Shown piece after piece: positions 63,394 through 64,000 of a DNA stretch of 64,000 nt. The notes under the pieces are model-generated. The model was not told the DNA's origin and searched no databases. It saw only the letters and a program-made list of their open reading frames with translations. The DNA lies in assembly GCF_039655775.1 (NCBI RefSeq), contig NZ_JBBYXJ010000002.1, forward strand, positions 1,364,001 to 1,428,000, written 5' to 3'. Origin of the DNA: Iodidimonas sp. SYSU 1G8 (GTDB lineage: Bacteria > Pseudomonadota > Alphaproteobacteria > SMXS01). Position numbers and translations under genes: made by a program. Numbering within the stretch: position 1 is the stretch's first letter; every line of letters begins with the position of its first letter.

Positions 63394-64000
63394 ATGAAGC
63401 CATCGCGTCTTTCGACACTGGTGATCGGCATTTTTGCCCTTGGCGCCGTGTCCTCGGCCCAGGCGGTCCCGGAAATCGGCCAGCCAGCGCCGGCCTTCAC
63501 GGGCAAGGCCATGGACGGATCGTCTGTCGGCTTGGCCGATTACGCAGGCAAGACCGTCGTTCTCGAATGGACCAACCATGAATGCCCGTTCGTGAAGAAG
63601 CATTATGACAGCGGCAACATGCAGTCCCTGCAGAAGGACGTCACCGGTAAGGACGCTGTCTGGCTCACCGTAATCTCTTCCGCGCCGGGCAAGCAGGGCC
63701 ATGTGAGCGCAGAGAAGGCAAAAGAGCTGACCACGTCGCGCAACGCGGCCCCATCCCATGTCCTTCTCGACGAGGACGGCACGATCGGCCAGGCCTATGG
63801 CGCGACCGCCACGCCGCAGATGGTGGTGATCACCCCGAAGCAAACGGTTGCCTACATGGGCGCCATCGACAGCATCCCGTCCGCCAAGGCCTCGGATATT
63901 CCCAAAGCCGAGAACTACGTGAAGGCGGCGTTCGACGCCGTATCGGCGGGGACGCCGGTCGCCACGGCCGAAACCAAGGCGTACGGCTGTTCGGTGAAGT
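63394..64000 (+). CDS. Exported redoxin/AhpC-like protein (partial, cut by window end)
   Basis: At least 202 residues are present, with a signal peptide ending at SSAQAV and a thioredoxin fold having NHECPFVKKHYDSGNM (lone Cys before Pro, rather than CxxC), then ATPQMVVITPK and a late AYGCSVK. It is 9 bp after dsbD, with AGGAGG upstream. It is probably a periplasmic peroxidase- or reductase-like partner that DsbD keeps reduced. Confidence 0.88.
   Translation, partial: MKPSRLSTLVIGIFALGAVSSAQAVPEIGQPAPAFTGKAMDGSSVGLADYAGKTVVLEWTNHECPFVKKHYDSGNMQSLQKDVTGKDAVWLTVISSAPGKQGHVSAEKAKELTTSRNAAPSHVLLDEDGTIGQAYGATATPQMVVITPKQTVAYMGAIDSIPSAKASDIPKAENYVKAAFDAVSAGTPVATAETKAYGCSVK

Overview
The window is GC-rich, densely coded DNA from a bacterial chromosome, most likely an alphaproteobacterium. 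The strongest support is the block hisG-hisD-UPF0262-LMW phosphatase, infA-maf-RNase E/G-yacG-tRNA-Phe, plus murA with DUF2948 and dcd. DUF1236, DUF4126, GGAAC-N16-CGTT promoters (EcfG type) and an FNR/FixK-type box fit the same class. I cannot name a genus. No rRNA, CRISPR array, intact insertion sequence or prophage was seen.

Layout. 0.1-9.3 kb: LemA/DUF3137 pair, GloA, an MBOAT plus SGNH-like O-acetylation pair, nitronate monooxygenase-like, MaoC hydratase and FAH-family enzymes, and DmeF divergent from a TetR regulator. 9.5-20.5 kb: envelope and stress genes (patatin/BamA-type barrel protein, DUF4168, GST, two tiny membrane proteins, LOG, Dph6-like, HTH regulator, hemerythrin, AI-2E transporter, zinc metallopeptidase). 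20.6-33.2 kb: two TonB receptors (one behind a Fur box), saccharopine-type reductase, DUF1236 and SH3 proteins facing apart from two perfect EcfG-type promoters, a pair of exported paralogues, DUF481, DUF4126, dienelactone hydrolase, and a quorum-sensing pair: luxI followed by a luxR that ends inside its DNA-binding domain. 33.5-38.9 kb: MscS channel, then an accessory stretch (Xre/RES toxin-antitoxin pair, hypotheticals, a more AT-rich DUF6438 gene, a transposase remnant and a broken gene) abutting the 3' end of tRNA-Phe. 39-45.3 kb: conserved housekeeping block on the minus strand. 45.5-51 kb: EAL protein and a lipid or steroid-type acyl-CoA group (DUF35 OB-fold, SCP2-type thiolase, SnoaL-like, enoyl-CoA hydratase) with a membrane glycosidase. 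51-64 kb: asd, DUF2332/ABM pair divergent from an HTH-citrate synthase fusion, murA-DUF2948, dcd, SulP transporter, methyltransferase, DsbD and a redoxin cut by the window end.

Functional themes. Several stress or envelope genes appear to share an EcfG general-stress promoter. Iron uptake is Fur-linked and hemerythrin is probably oxygen-linked through an FNR/FixK-type box. Points worth a second look are the HTH-less LuxR beside a complete LuxI, a MurA with Asp in place of the fosfomycin-target Cys, the HTH-citrate synthase fusion with an apparently leaderless promoter and a palindrome over its -10, and an RNase E/G protein without its zinc-link cysteines.
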